Below, one piece after another: positions 21,610-32,417 of a stretch of DNA of 64,000 bases. The stretch is from Endothia cerciana (lineage: Eukaryota; Ascomycota; Sordariomycetes; Diaporthales; Cryphonectriaceae), in the NCBI GenBank assembly GCA_026119935.1, contig JALRMH010000077.1:33488-97487 (forward strand), written 5' to 3'. Below the pieces are notes generated by a model that searched no databases, had not been told where the DNA came from, and saw only the letters and a program-made list of their open reading frames with translations. A program made the position numbers and the translations under genes. Position 1 is the first letter of the stretch, and each line of letters starts with the position of its first letter.

Positions 21610-23183
21610 ACAAGGTTGTGATTCGCAACGGGAAGCAGCTCCGACCTCATACCCAGTTGGCGGCGAAATTGATTAATTCATCCAAGCCCAGGTATTCGGT
21701 TTGCATTTCATCGCGGCCTTGGAACTTCTCAACCCGTGGATCTTCTAAGTTGGAAATTTACCGGTTTCTTACGTACATTCGAGCCGAATTCATGCTTTGG
21801 CAAATATCTATCTTTGGTTTTCTCGCGATACAACACCGTTTTGGCGTGTAAGGTGCTGGCGATTGTGCTATGCGCGCAGGCTCCTCCGCGAGCCCCTGTT
21901 TCGAACAACACTGGGCCGAGACTCGCCGCTCCACTCTGCCCACCGCTCGTGATATCTGGTCCGAAGGATACTCTAGATGAGCAGCCAGATTGTATGAGGT
22001 GTGCCAGCGTGTCCTCCTTCTCAATTTGACGTGCGGCTCTGGTACTCATCTCCACGCATCCCTTGTCAGAAAAGAGGGAGCGATAGGTGTTGTGTGACAA
22101 CTTTGTGCTGCAGAATGACCAACGGAGGGGATACTTTCGGTATGCTCGCTGCATGCGAAGCTTTCAATACTGTAGGAGACTCTAACACTAAATATTAGGC
22201 TCGGCATAGGAGTAAGTGACCATTTGAGGAGAAGCTGCATGAACCTCTGTCGGAAAGTATGAATGTCATGCAGACTCACCATTTTTGGTTTCGCACTACG
22301 TCGCTACGCCTGTATTGTTCTGCATAATACCCCATGCGTATCTGGTGGTTCCAGGTCTAAGCATTCTGTAGCCACTCGGTTCAGAGCTGGGGACGCAAAT
22401 AGCACGCCGGATACAGAGGCTGTCAAGAATGGTCTTCATGCCCAAATTTTGAGCCTGTGCAGATTTTCCATGTTTAGGGTAGGCAGTTACTCAGATGCCA
22501 CATCATGGCGACTTGCTGGTATGCAGGCGTTAGTGGCGCTTACGAATGTCCAGAACTAGACAAGTGAGACTGCTTTCCCGAGCTACCTAGGCACTTTCTT
22601 CCTTCAGACGGCTCGTTGGAGAAGATATCCTCTGATTGAGGACAAAGTGGTGGTGGTATCCAGTCTCCTCGAAGAAACTGCAAAGAATCCGCGGATAGCC
22701 TCTGAGTGTGCGGTCCTTTACCGGTCTCGTTGTGACGATGCACCACTTTCAAGGATTCAAAACCTGCAAGAACCCTGCTGAAAACACAACGGCTGGCGAA
22801 GCGGAAGAGGGAGAGTCTCTGGCAACCAAACGGCCAAAGCTTCTCCCTTGAGAGTCTACAGCCCTACAATGCTACCCTTGCAAGGGGGCCTGTGGGGAGG
22901 ATGAGTTCGCCGCGCGCCTGCGGCGCTGTAATGCTTCCGGCCACGACACCTGTGCCAGAAATGTTGCAACAACGTGCCAGGTCCCAGGCACCTGGCTTTA
23001 TGGTATCCCCAGATTTTTATTGGCTTGTGCGCCTCTTGAACTAGAACCCGACCCGCTGGTCGTGTAGACGGGGCCCCTTGGGGTTTAGAGTTTGCAAGGC
23101 GCTTGGACAATCTTAGTTCGCGTGGAACGATGCTGCGCGGCCAAGCTTCTCGCACTTGTAGGAAACATTGGACTAGGCATTCG
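21610..23183. other. gene-poor region
   Basis: Overlapping short frames on both strands; none shows a recognisable domain or consistent splice signals. Confidence 0.35.
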
Positions 23184-23264
23184 GGATGATTTGAGGGAGC
23201 ATGGATACAATTTAGGGCAGAGGACAGGATGATTTAGGGGAGCACATATACAATTTAAGGCAGA
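23184..23264 (+). repeat. two tandem copies of a ~38-bp unit (period 43)
   Basis: ggatgattt(g/a)(a/g)gggagca...tacaattta(g/a)ggcaga occurs at 23184-23221 and 23227-23264. Differences are mostly purine swaps. It lies about 330 bp upstream of the secreted-protein gene. Confidence 0.6.
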
Positions 23265-23596
23265 AATTTGAGATGATGTTTCGGACGACTGGTCCAACTC
23301 CGTACCCACGGGTATATACAGTAAAGCGACTGTCGACTTGCCACAATTTGAAACACTCAGCCGAAGTTTTGAGGCGCCCTCGTCAGCGACCTCGTGAGCC
23401 ATTGCAGGCATGGTACGGATACATTTTAGTGACCAGCCCGCCGTCATTTATCATTTGGTGCTTTGCAATCCCTATTTTTCAAATCCAGAATGCGAAATTT
23501 CGTTCCTGTCAACGGATGTCGATTACCCGGAGCGTATTGATTCATCGTTTGTCGAATGCGGCAATACTACAGCTCTTTTCCCTTTTGATTCCAATC

Positions 23597-24339
23597 ATGA
23601 AATATTGGTTCACACTCGTCGTCCTCCTACTCCAGAGTCTAGCGGTGGCGAGTCTACCCATCTGGCTTGAGAAGCGGTTCCCAGCAAACCCCTTCGCGAA
23701 TGCCTTGAACGGGGCCAAGGGCGCGGGCGTTGGAGGCGCGGCGAACCAGAAGTCGGCTGTGACGCAAGCGGCAAACTCTTTTGCCCAAGATGTCGCGGTA
23801 GTGTCTTCATCTCTCAATGGCAGTAAGTGCTTCTACCTTTTGATAAGACGTGCACTGAGTGTAGACACTGATATGATACATCACCTCGGATAGTGGGCCA
23901 ATCGACGGACCAGGGTGCTTGGTACATGGCTATCTGCGCTGTCTTTGTGGAAAATTCAATTCAAGAAGCCGTGTACGTTTTCCCACATGGAGAGGCGACA
24001 GTCCGTCACCAGTGCCTGCATCTTTTTGAAGCTGCCCTCTTGGTCGAAGCCGTTGTCGGGGTCGTCCCTTTCACACGTGTCTGCGTAGTCGAGGAGATGG
24101 CCCAACTCCTGCGCACAGAGGAGCCTGCGTCGCATCTCGATTATCAGAACCCGTTAGATACGAAATGGTGCCCGCTTCTCGATCCTTTGTGGGCCAGGCT
24201 GCAGAAGTATGCAAGCTTCCCTTCTTGCTTCCTATCCAGCCAAAATCACGTTCCTCGATTGCAGACAGCGATTCTATTAAATCACATGATTGCGGATACT
24301 TATGTAGGTACTTGCATGGCCAATGTAGCTGGACGATAA
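23597..24339 (+). CDS. small secreted protein, 3' part doubtful
   Basis: Exon 1 is 23597-23822, with an intron 23823-23893 (GTAAGT...TAG); exon 2 opens with M-G-Q-S-T-D. The N-terminus is a good signal peptide (YWFTLVVLLLQSLAVAS), followed by a KR processing-like site and a Gly/Ala/Asn-rich stretch (ANALNGAKGAGVGGAANQ) seen in small secreted proteins of plant-associated Sordariomycetes. After about 20 codons of exon 2 the sequence loses that character. From there the minus strand (24135-23956) offers a better frame, so the plus gene probably ends prematurely through an insertion or frameshift. If intact it would be exported, perhaps effector-like; that is inference. Confidence 0.45.
23956..24135 (-). 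CDS. 59-aa coding-like fragment opposite the secreted-protein exon 2
   Basis: The frame begins MRRRLLCAQELGHLLDYAD and continues with a Cys/Asp-rich middle and a Trp-containing end. Its amino-acid pattern is more natural than the plus strand here. It lacks flanking exons and no family is recognised. It is probably a displaced gene piece that interrupted the secreted-protein gene. Confidence 0.3.
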   Translation of the reverse strand: MRRRLLCAQELGHLLDYADTCERDDPDNGFDQEGSFKKMQALVTDCRLSMWENVHGFLN

Positions 24340-24478
24340 GCGCTGTGGATTCTTGGCATTGCCCCCTTGTTTATTTGTCGTGGTTGCCCCTCGTTCGTTC
24401 GTCTTGGTTGCTCCTCCATCGAGACTCCCGCATGTTGACCGGATCCCATTGCAAGCGACGCAAAAATTAAACACCATA

Positions 24479-24595
24479 ATGAGCCATCTTGAGGCTATCC
24501 CCAATAAGCTGTTTAATCTTATCTGTGAGCAGCTGTCAGCGCAGGATCTCTTTACACTGCGACTAATTTGCGTATTATTAACCTTAGGGCTGTGA
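24479..24595 (+). pseudogene. F-box motif fragment
   Basis: Thirty-eight codons, with LEAIPNKLFNLICEQLSAQD followed by LFTLRLICVLL, match an N-terminal F-box (hydrophobic Leu/Ile spacing and the LP/IP start). F-box proteins recruit targets to SCF ubiquitin ligases through Skp1. The frame stops right after the motif and no continuation is found within the next 250 bp, so only the 5' end of a gene remains. Confidence 0.45.
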
Positions 24596-24654
24596 TTTGC
24601 GATTTGTTATTTAGGTTACGTACCTTGAGGTACCCGAAGCTACCCAGTAGCATG

Positions 24655-24850
24655 GGTAGAATACATCCGGAAAAACCTTGGTGCCGAACTCGCGCCCAAA
24701 GGGATAGGGGGAGAACCAGCGACCTGACAGAAAAGTCTCAGTGTGCATATGGCAGTCAGGGGTGTTGCATTGCCCACTCAGAGGCGGCTTTGGTTCCTTG
24801 TTGACGTACCACTTGTCACACAGTTTTGACCAGTCCCTCAAGCTCACCCA
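24655..24850 (-). repeat. dispersed ~190-bp repeat with coding-like frame, copy 1
   Basis: On the minus strand the frame reads SLRDWSKLCDKWYVNKEP then CNTPDC. A close copy lies at 57710-57880 on the plus strand (GLRDWPKLCHEWYVNKEP, CNTPDC). The two are nearly identical at the DNA level for about 190 bp with scattered substitutions and small gaps. No known domain was recognised. It may be a piece of a decayed gene family or transposon. Confidence 0.6.
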
Positions 24851-24866
24851 GCCTCGTCCAGCTCGT

Positions 24867-25187
24867 CTAATCGAAGAAATTCAGATCGGCTTGGCTCGAC
24901 GTGGGCGGTGATATTAGCCACCTGTACCAAGCCCAATGAGTCATGTGCACAAATTGGCTCTTAGTGGCTTCGTCGGCGGATTGGAAGCAGGGTTTTTGTC
25001 TCAGCAAGTGGTTGTTGGTTCGCCCGCCAATGTTACATACCCCGCCGGCGCATGAGAATCTTAGCTCCAACTTGGCCTCGTCCAACTTACTGTGGTGGCC
25101 CGCCACACAGAATGAAACCCACACTGCGTTGACCAGGTCTGGCGATTGGCTTTTACGCTCGTGAATGTGAAGAGGAGCTCTCATCAA
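24867..25187 (-). CDS. hypothetical fragment upstream of the dispersed repeat
   Basis: A 106-codon frame with a Cys-containing middle (CAGGVCNIGGRTNNH) directly upstream, on the same strand, of the repeat copy at 24655-24850. The two may be parts of one broken gene. No family is recognised. Confidence 0.25.
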   Translation of the reverse strand: MMRAPLHIHERKSQSPDLVNAVWVSFCVAGHHSKLDEAKLELRFSCAGGVCNIGGRTNNHLLRQKPCFQSADEATKSQFVHMTHWAWYRWLISPPTSSQADLNFFD

Positions 25188-26215
25188 TGCATCCCACCAC
25201 GCAGCCTCTAACGCAACTCGGCTGCGTTGCCTTCACGACGGTCTTGCACGTATCCTTGTGCGAGGGCAGCCGTAAAACTCGGAACGTACTGCAGTAAGTA
25301 GTCTAGCGAGATGTCGACTTTTGCGTAGTGATGCCGCAAAGCTCAGCGACGGGACCGTGGTCTACTACATGAAGAGGACTGGGCTGGGCTGGGCTATCGA
25401 GGCGAACCGTGGCCCGGTCGACCAGCTTTGGCTGCATTCAAAGATGCCTGAGATCGCCTGGGGTATTCCCCATCCCTTTGGGCGCCATAAGAGCACCACT
25501 TTGTACCTCGACCAGGTTTGCAGCCAATCAGTATCGGCTATTCTTAGGATACCTCCATCTACACCAAATCTGGCCCAGTGAGTCTGTAATAGCTCTTATC
25601 AGAGATACTTCTGATCACGTCCAAATCCCTGTACATTCGCGGCGATGCAATTGATGTACTCTCTCTTAGCAGAGGGAGGAGTACTGATGACTAAGAAGTG
25701 TTGCGCCTATGGCGCCCAAAGGGATGCTTCTCTAGACGTGCTTGGACGTGCCGGGGCTGCGCTGATTGGCCTAAGGCATAAAGGCGTCGACCAATTGGGG
25801 CAAATTCGCAGGCGACCCTGCAACCCAACCGTACTTCGGCAGGCTGACACAATCGGATGGGTTGCGGGCGGCTGGTGCCATCTTCTCCTTTGCCGACAGC
25901 GCCTTGGCTCTGCCCTGTGCCGTACAACATCTGTGCCTATTGTCTGACCAGCAAGTCGCCACCCACGCCTGCGTAACCTTCATCAGAGTAGATTTTGAAT
26001 GCAGGCCGACAGCGTCCAAAATTCTTGATCCCGTCCTACTCTTGTCACGGCTTCATACCGTCCGTACGAAATATGGTCTGCCATCCCCTTTTGGTCAGTG
26101 GAACTCCGAACAGCGAACGCCCTTTGGTCTTTTGCTAACAACTCTGCGATAGGGTCTCCTCCGCCTTCACTCTTGCTTTAGACCCTGGGGCTTCGGGCCG
26201 ACTCCTATTATAAGC
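25188..26215. other. gene-poor region with scraps
   Basis: Contains a weak frame at 25321-25581 (+) with a PHPFGRH string that recalls the PYPFGRE string at the end of the dispersed repeat copy. Otherwise there is nothing recognisable. Confidence 0.3.
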
Positions 26216-26713
26216 GTGCTTTCGCGACCGTGCTATGCGAGGAGCAGATCACACCTTGTTCCACCGACAGAGACATCATTAGAGGGGCTTCAAGTTCATG
26301 CCACAGCAGGCGTCTCTTTCGGCATGATCGCGTGGACTGGTTTTGAGGAGATGATTTCCGCGGGCACACCATTACCATGCCGCAAACGAATCACGGCACG
26401 CCTCGTATTCGATCATGCAGAAATGCATTCATTCATTGTTGCATATCGCCGCTCAGTGCTGGACATACCCGTTGAGGTTGCAGAGGTTGGTCTCTCTGGC
26501 ATGCGCGAGGCCAAGGCAGACGGCTCTAAGCTCGCTGTGACTATGGAGATTGACAGGACATTGATCGGAAGGGCCACACTTTGTGACTACCTTTCAGGAA
26601 ACGAGGTCTCTACCGTATTCAACGCCAACGTCTCTCTGGCGCAAGTATTGACCGGGCCGGGGAGGGAGGGAATTAGAGATCCATGGGGGCCGGGGTCCAG
26701 CGATGCGGACTGA
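26216..26713 (+). pseudogene. Hsp70-like substrate-binding-domain fragment
   Basis: In the 165-codon frame, residues 35-145 follow the beta-sandwich pattern of Hsp70-family proteins: a GVSFG/GFEEMI turn, GTPLPCRK, a V-A-Y-x-x-x strand, VGLSGMREAKADGSKLAV and the strand MEIDRTLIGRA. The nucleotide-binding domain is not present. A preceding piece reading RDIIRGA lies in another frame, suggesting a frameshift. Fungal genomes carry many diverged Hsp70-like genes; this would be a decayed one. The resemblance is by pattern only. Confidence 0.35.
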
Positions 26714-28678
26714 GGCGCTGAACCTGCTTGATCATGGCAGGGCCTGTTCCTGCGGCCCGGTACTGTAGTCTATTTTTTGAGACGTCATCCAGATGTCCGA
26801 TGTCTTGTCTCGCGAATTCGCCTTCTCCCTTCATCAACCTTTCCCACTTGTGAACACTGGCTCAAGTGCTCTGATGCACAGCCCACGATCCCCAACGCGA
26901 CATCAGTGAGGTCGCCACCACCGCGGCACATTCCATTTCAGGGTGACATATGGACAAGCAATCCCGAAGACCCCAGACCGCACACGAAGTCCGTACCAGT
27001 GGGTCGCCAATTGGCAGAAACGATGCTCCCAGATGCTCCCTCTTCCCTGTAGGCGGGGAAGCTTATCGGTCACGTCGGGCCTGTGCGACTACATGAGTCA
27101 AGACGACACCCGTGCCGAGACATTGAAAATGGAGGCGATAGTCATCGTTGGTGCGCCGACGGGGTGCATGATGAGGGCGCGGCTCTGGTACGCAGGCCGC
27201 TCGTGAGCTTGAGAATGAAGCTGCCGAAGGGCCAAAGTCCAGACAAGCATCACGGACTTTGATGCTCGTACAGCGTGGAATCTTCGGGAGGACCAGGCTT
27301 TGTGGCTATGGCACGAGAGGCAAATGGGATGCTCCATTTTGCTCAACAGTCATTTATATGGCTCAAAAGTCATGTATTCCATATCAATCTTCCAGTATTC
27401 CAATCTGTTGGTCCCTCTCCTTCCAGTTCAACCAGGTGCCACTTGCACTTCAGGTCTTCTTCGAGGTAGACACTTTGGCTTTGTCCCGAGACTTATTAGG
27501 GGCCGACGGTACATTGGCTTCGTAGCCATGGTCCCTTTGTCGCATTCCGTCCATCCTTAAATCACATCAGCAAGTTTTTCCAAAAGACGATACCGAGAGG
27601 GTGGACGAACGTTTTCTTCATTACTCCGCCGATGGCTCCTTTCCAAGAGTATTCGCTGAATTTCTCTTTTACCGGACTGATGGGTACTGCGCGGCCGAAG
27701 AACGACATCATAGACAAGAGTCAAAAGGCAGGTTGGGCAGATGGGCTGATGGGCAGACCGTGGTAGACGCTCTGAAATCACTGGAGGCACTTTTTACCAC
27801 CGCTTCTGCCCATAGCATACCTAGGTATTTTATAGACAAACTACATACAGGAGGGGAAGGTGGCCTTATCCCTTTCTCTCAAGCCAAAAGCCTGTGCTGC
27901 TGCTAGCCAAGCTGTGCCTCGCAGTAGTTCCATTGGAGCGGGGGCATTTTCGCTGACGCTCGACCAACAAATGAGGATCCTCCGAACTTTATCGCCCTCC
28001 ATTACCTGGGTCCGCATAATTCATTAGTGAACCAACAGGCACTAGCGTGCAGAAAGTGCATAGTACGTCTGGGCTCGGAAAACGCCGTGCAAACGGTCGC
28101 CAGCGTCAGCCTGGTCGAACAATCAGTACAGGGCTGAACAAGCCTTCAGGTGTGCAGCTCCGGTAGATTTTGCTTCTCTGTCTTTGCGATGTTTGCAGAG
28201 GCCGTCTTTAGAAACATAGAAGAGTCAGTATTTTCTTGAGTGTCAAGCAAAAGCATGAAAGATGTATTTCTCAATAAACTCATCGTTGTAACACCCACGC
28301 ACGCCATCATGAAGAGGTTTCAGGCAATTGTCCATTTGAGAAAGCTAGCCAGAGTTAAAGCCAAATAACATTCTGTGATACCTCCAGAGAAGCCAGCAGT
28401 CCTTTTAAGGAATGTTACGCTCCTTATCATCTTCATACGGACAGGATCTTCACCGAAACACCATAGACTCCGGCGGCGGCAAGTCCGGTGGCTGTTGTCT
28501 GAACACGGTTGGTTGTCCGGCGTTCAGCCAGTATCCTACCACAAGATCTTCATAAGTACCCCAGGTAGATTCTACATCCGAAATACTATGCCACTCGTCC
28601 ATCCATGTGGTCCACGGTTGATCACAAAGGAAGTCAACCTCGACACGCTCTCTATGCTCCTGAATCCCTGGTGTTATC
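26714..28678. other. gene-free region
   Basis: Only short overlapping frames without domain content. No repeat longer than about 20 bp was noticed. Confidence 0.35.
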
Positions 28679-28903
28679 GTGTTGTCTGGAGCTGAGGACT
28701 ATAATACCCCCTTTGCCCAACTCGTCGCTTTGCCGCAGCACGACGCCTGGATTCCGCTCGCCGAATTTTATACGTCTGTGGCGCGCATCGAGCAGGCCCT
28801 TCCGAGTGTGTACTCTTCTGGTCAGGGGCAACCTCCTCACTGGTGTAATTGGGGCAAGGCGACGCACCGAGTGTCAGATGAAATCGCAGCCTGGGCAAAT
28901 TGA
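28679..28903 (+). CDS. coding-like fragment, unknown
   Basis: A 74-codon frame without a convincing Met start reads like real protein in its middle part (LVALPQHDAWIPLAEFY, then an acidic/aromatic helix). Opposite-strand frames are poorer. No family could be assigned. It is probably an exon of a decayed gene. Confidence 0.25.
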   Translation: MLSGAEDYNTPFAQLVALPQHDAWIPLAEFYTSVARIEQALPSVYSSGQGQPPHWCNWGKATHRVSDEIAAWAN

Positions 28904-29219
28904 ACGGGTGGGACGTGGGATGGGCCGGTGAATCACCAACGACGAATCTGCTGCCTGATTTGCAATGAAGGAGGTGTGAGTCATTTCTGGCAGAAGAAGA
29001 CGCGTCTTATATAAGGCCGTGGCATGGTCAATGCAAGCCAGAGGAAACAGCGTCAGAGTTTGCCGGGATGGTCAAAATAAAAGTCTTCAATGAAATGGAC
29101 GCCGATGGTATCACACTCCGGTTGCCAAACCATTCGAGCTGCTCCTCACGTAAGGAACGAGAGAGCACGGGAAATCTTTCGCACAACGTGCCGCCACCTC
29201 TTCTTTGTGGCTCAGGGCA

Positions 29220-29681
29220 CTATTTGGCCAGATATTTTAGCTCGTCCTTTACCCAGCGGTGAAGCGTTTGTATGAGACTTTGTGATCCAATGAATTTCGG
29301 TCTCATTCTGAGCAGAACTGACTGTGCCTGAAAGCATCCCGATCCATCGATGTTGCTGATTGTGCGCGCGGTGGCAAAGTTCTCGGACTTAGAAAGGGGC
29401 TGGAAGCACAAGACGGCCCGGACGGGGCTGCCATCATCGAAGAAATTAGTGGATCTTTCCAAAAGTCTTGGTAACATGCAATAAATTTCGTATGCGTAAC
29501 ATTTAAACATTGCGTCTGCGGCTTTCTTTGGTGGTTTGAGGATCTGTTTGGCCCACTCCGCAATGGGGCTTCGGCTTGCAATGCGAGCACATATCCCATC
29601 TCCTGATCCGGAGTCTCGCAAACGAGCTTCGGAGACAATATTAACGTGAAATCCCTCTACCACCCTGACATCTGACAGCAT
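29220..29681 (-). CDS. hypothetical ORF, 153 aa
   Basis: A single open frame with average composition, no signal peptide, and a basic C-terminus. It ends near the CT-rich region. No homology is recognised. It may be chance. Confidence 0.2.
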   Translation of the reverse strand: MLSDVRVVEGFHVNIVSEARLRDSGSGDGICARIASRSPIAEWAKQILKPPKKAADAMFKCYAYEIYCMLPRLLERSTNFFDDGSPVRAVLCFQPLSKSENFATARTISNIDGSGCFQAQSVLLRMRPKFIGSQSLIQTLHRWVKDELKYLAK

Positions 29682-29907
29682 CAGATGCTCATTTTCTCAG
29701 CCCGCTATTGCGGCAAAGAGTCCTCCCTCTTTCGGATACGACTGCTTGACCTTGACGAGATTGAGGGCGAGGCCGCCGGGAGTCACACGGCTGAGCGAGA
29801 ACTACGCCAGTTTGCTGCAATTAGTTGGTCACGGCTTGAAGCACCGCGTTGGGTTTTGTCTCCGATCGATGATCACAAGGGCTGAAAGGTGCAAGGCTGC
29901 GTTGGAC

Positions 29908-29978
29908 CCCGTATAAAAGCCCCGATCCCTCTGACCCCCCTTTTCTACATTCTCTCCTCTTCTACAAAGGAACCAATG
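29908..29978 (+). promoter_or_regulatory. strong-looking fungal promoter without an intact gene
   Basis: A TATA box (gtataaaagc, 29911-29920) is followed by a pyrimidine-rich tract (29930-29966), then a Kozak-like start (aaccaATGag, ATG at 29976). This is the layout of highly expressed fungal genes. The frame that follows closes after 28 codons and no intron rescue was found, so the gene body seems lost. Confidence 0.4.
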
Positions 29979-29999
29979 AGCCATCTGACCGCTAGGCCC

Positions 30000-31146
30000 T
30001 CGGGCGATAGCCTTCTACCCTATGCCAATGATTCTTGTCATCTCACCTGATTTGGACTTTGGAGTATTCTTTGCTGTCTACTCCACTCTATATCTGAACA
30101 ACCCCCTCTTCCACTTTACTGTCTCTTACATCTTGGCTTTATCGCCCGTGTACCACCCCTACCCCGGCGGCACACCAAAAGGTGATTTTGATCACAGAGA
30201 TGGGATATCTGAGCGCAGGTTCAGGCGTAAGCGCTGCATCCCCAGGGAAATGCAAACCTGCCAGCTAAATGCTGCTCTCACCATAACAGCCTCAGTTCGG
30301 TCTGCCACCAACTACCCGCTGCAATGACCAGACTTGCAACCCTCACATAACTCTTTCCGATGAGGCCCCTTGCTTGTGCCCGAGTACACAGGAACTTCTA
30401 TTCGGAGTCCATTCCACATCTTGATGCGATAGGATACTCGCTCTGCGTAGGAAGCCTCGTCCAGGATTGGTTTGCCGAGACGATTGCACCTCTGGTACCG
30501 TTGATGATACAGTCTGGCGTTGTACCTGTCTCCCGAGTATGCTCGTATCGTGATGGTATCTTCTTGCTCGACCACCCATCGGAGTCGCACGAGCTGTTGT
30601 AGCAATTGAAACGACCCATGACATATGTGCCATACTGTTTGCTCAAATAAAAGAAAGGTACCAGTCTCAAAAGATCTGTGGAATGCAATTTCTCCTGCCT
30701 TTTTCCAGCTCCTTCGCTGGGTTTCCAGCAGCCCTGTCGTGAATGGATTCGAAGGATACAGATGATATGAATGCTATGAGTCAGAAAACTAGCTTGAAGA
30801 AAGCGCCAAGCTCATCTACTGCTACTACGAAATCTACGATTTGATTCCACTTATCTCAATAATTGTAGCTAATATTCTGTTGACTGGGAGAAGATATTAC
30901 TGCGTTAATCTGAGTCGTCGTCTTTAACCGGACCAAGATCGGGAAATGGCTTTAACATTGGGTTGTTGTTTCCCTTGCAGCCTCGGTTACGTGAGCAGCG
31001 GCGGGTGGTGGATGTTTCACCGAGCGCGGCTCCTGATTTCAAGTACTTCGGTAGCCCCAACCCCTGGTAGATTTGTAGAGATCAGTAGCATTGAACGGTG
31101 GCGCCCCGCCCGGCCCGCCTGCTTCTGATCATCACGCCCTGACTCC
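30000..31146. other. gene-poor region
   Basis: Short frames on both strands around 30312-30688 overlap one another. The minus frame 30312-30605 is Arg/Tyr-rich and weakly protein-like. No domain is recognised. Confidence 0.3.
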
Positions 31147-31279
31147 GCGGTGTGATCGGCGTCCTACGTGTCGTCTGCATCTCTAGCGTTATCGGTGTCA
31201 CTGGTGCCATTTGTGGCCAGTCCAGCGCGGTGTGATCGGCGTCCTACGTGTCGTCTGCATCTCTAGCGTTATCAGTGTC
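31147..31279 (+). repeat. two direct copies of a ~53-bp unit, period 80
   Basis: gcggtgtgatcggcg...tctagcgttatc(g/a)gtgtc occurs at 31147-31199 and 31227-31279 with one mismatch, separated by 27 bases of unrelated sequence. Confidence 0.8.
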
Positions 31280-31677
31280 GTCGGTTAAGCTTAGAACTAT
31301 GAGGATGCCCTGTGCAGCGCCATCGCAATCTAAGATAATCGCATTCCTGGTGGCTTGAATACGCGCTTAGGACCACGGACCGACATCGTACTTTTGCTGC
31401 GCTGTTTGTTTTTTTACCACCTTGTCTCATGTGCTGAAAAGCTCAATCACGGCAACCGTGACCGTGGCTGTTGAAAGAGAACAGAGACAGCCGGCAGCGG
31501 GAACACCGGGGCTAACCTGGCCCGACATGCTTGCGTGTACGGCGAGGGCAGCTGAAGTGATAAAGCACTGAGCTCTGCCGGATGCCATCGTCCTCTCCAA
31601 CTCCCAACTGGTATAAATCAACGTTGCCGGTATCTTAGATCCGTGTGTTCCGGCGGCTGATTCTTCTTGTAAAGTCT

Positions 31678-32154
31678 TCAGTAGAAGCCTATTGTGGGCG
31701 CCAAGAACAGACTTCCGCCGGGCAACCGGATGATGATGGTCGGCGGAGGCGCGGCTGTTTCGTTGGTCTTGTAATCGTCGGAAAGGGCAGCTGCGTGCTG
31801 GGTGTGGTGGCCTGCTAGCTTTGGGTCCCGTCTTGGGATCTCTCTGTGGGCTTTTGTTAGCTGTCGGGGACGCACTGCAGGACAGAAGGTGGTTTTTTTA
31901 CTTTCTCGTTTGCGCTGATTCTGTCGTATGGACTTGATCTTCTCTTGTAGAACTGCAAAACCCAAGTCTGGGTACTGTTCGATAATCTCTGCAATCGTTT
32001 TGTTGTCCGTCTCCCGTAGGCGTCTCAGGAATTGAACAAGCATCTCGTTTCTTTTGTCTTCGCCGACATCTTGCCAGGTGGGCGTGGGGTCCGAGATGAT
32101 GGCCTTCGCAACGCGCTTCGCAATGCGCTTCTGCTGCGAGGTGAGTGTCGTCAT
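31678..32154 (-). CDS. hypothetical protein, 158 aa, basic
   Basis: The start at 32154 (MTTLTSQQKRIAKR) is chosen over 32199 because the upstream 15 codons look like leader DNA. The N-terminal half is helical and charged (RVAKAIISDPTPTWQDV, FLRRLRETDNKT, IIEQYPDLGF). The middle is Lys/Arg-rich (RQNQRKRESKK). The tail contains IIIRLPGGS. It has no signal peptide or membrane segment and is possibly nuclear. It is divergent from the gene at 32418 across a 263-bp gap, and the pair opens the gene-dense block. No family is recognised. Confidence 0.5.
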   Translation of the reverse strand: MTTLTSQQKRIAKRVAKAIISDPTPTWQDVGEDKRNEMLVQFLRRLRETDNKTIAEIIEQYPDLGFAVLQEKIKSIRQNQRKRESKKTTFCPAVRPRQLTKAHREIPRRDPKLAGHHTQHAAALSDDYKTNETAAPPPTIIIRLPGGSLFLAPTIGFY

Positions 32155-32417
32155 GATTGTCGCTCTGCTGGAAGCGCTTCGTATGAGGCGCCCGACCACA
32201 AGCGGCCGCGACGTCTGAATAATTAGTAATTAGATGCCGATCTGGGCCAATCAGCACGGCGGTTTCCCTGGCCCGAACGTGGGGCCCTGTGGGCAGGCAT
32301 CTCGAGCAGGCATCAAAGGCAGCAGATGCCCGAATCACATCTCCCTCCTCCAACATCTACCGCAGAGCGACATCGATCTGCCCATCGACCACAACACGAG
32401 CGACGCAGCTGTTGAGA
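32155..32417. promoter_or_regulatory. shared divergent promoter region
   Basis: 263 bp between the starts of the minus gene (32154) and the plus gene (32418). A NotI-like gcggccgc sits near 32202. The plus gene could start further upstream at 32289 in the same frame, which would shorten this region. Confidence 0.4.
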
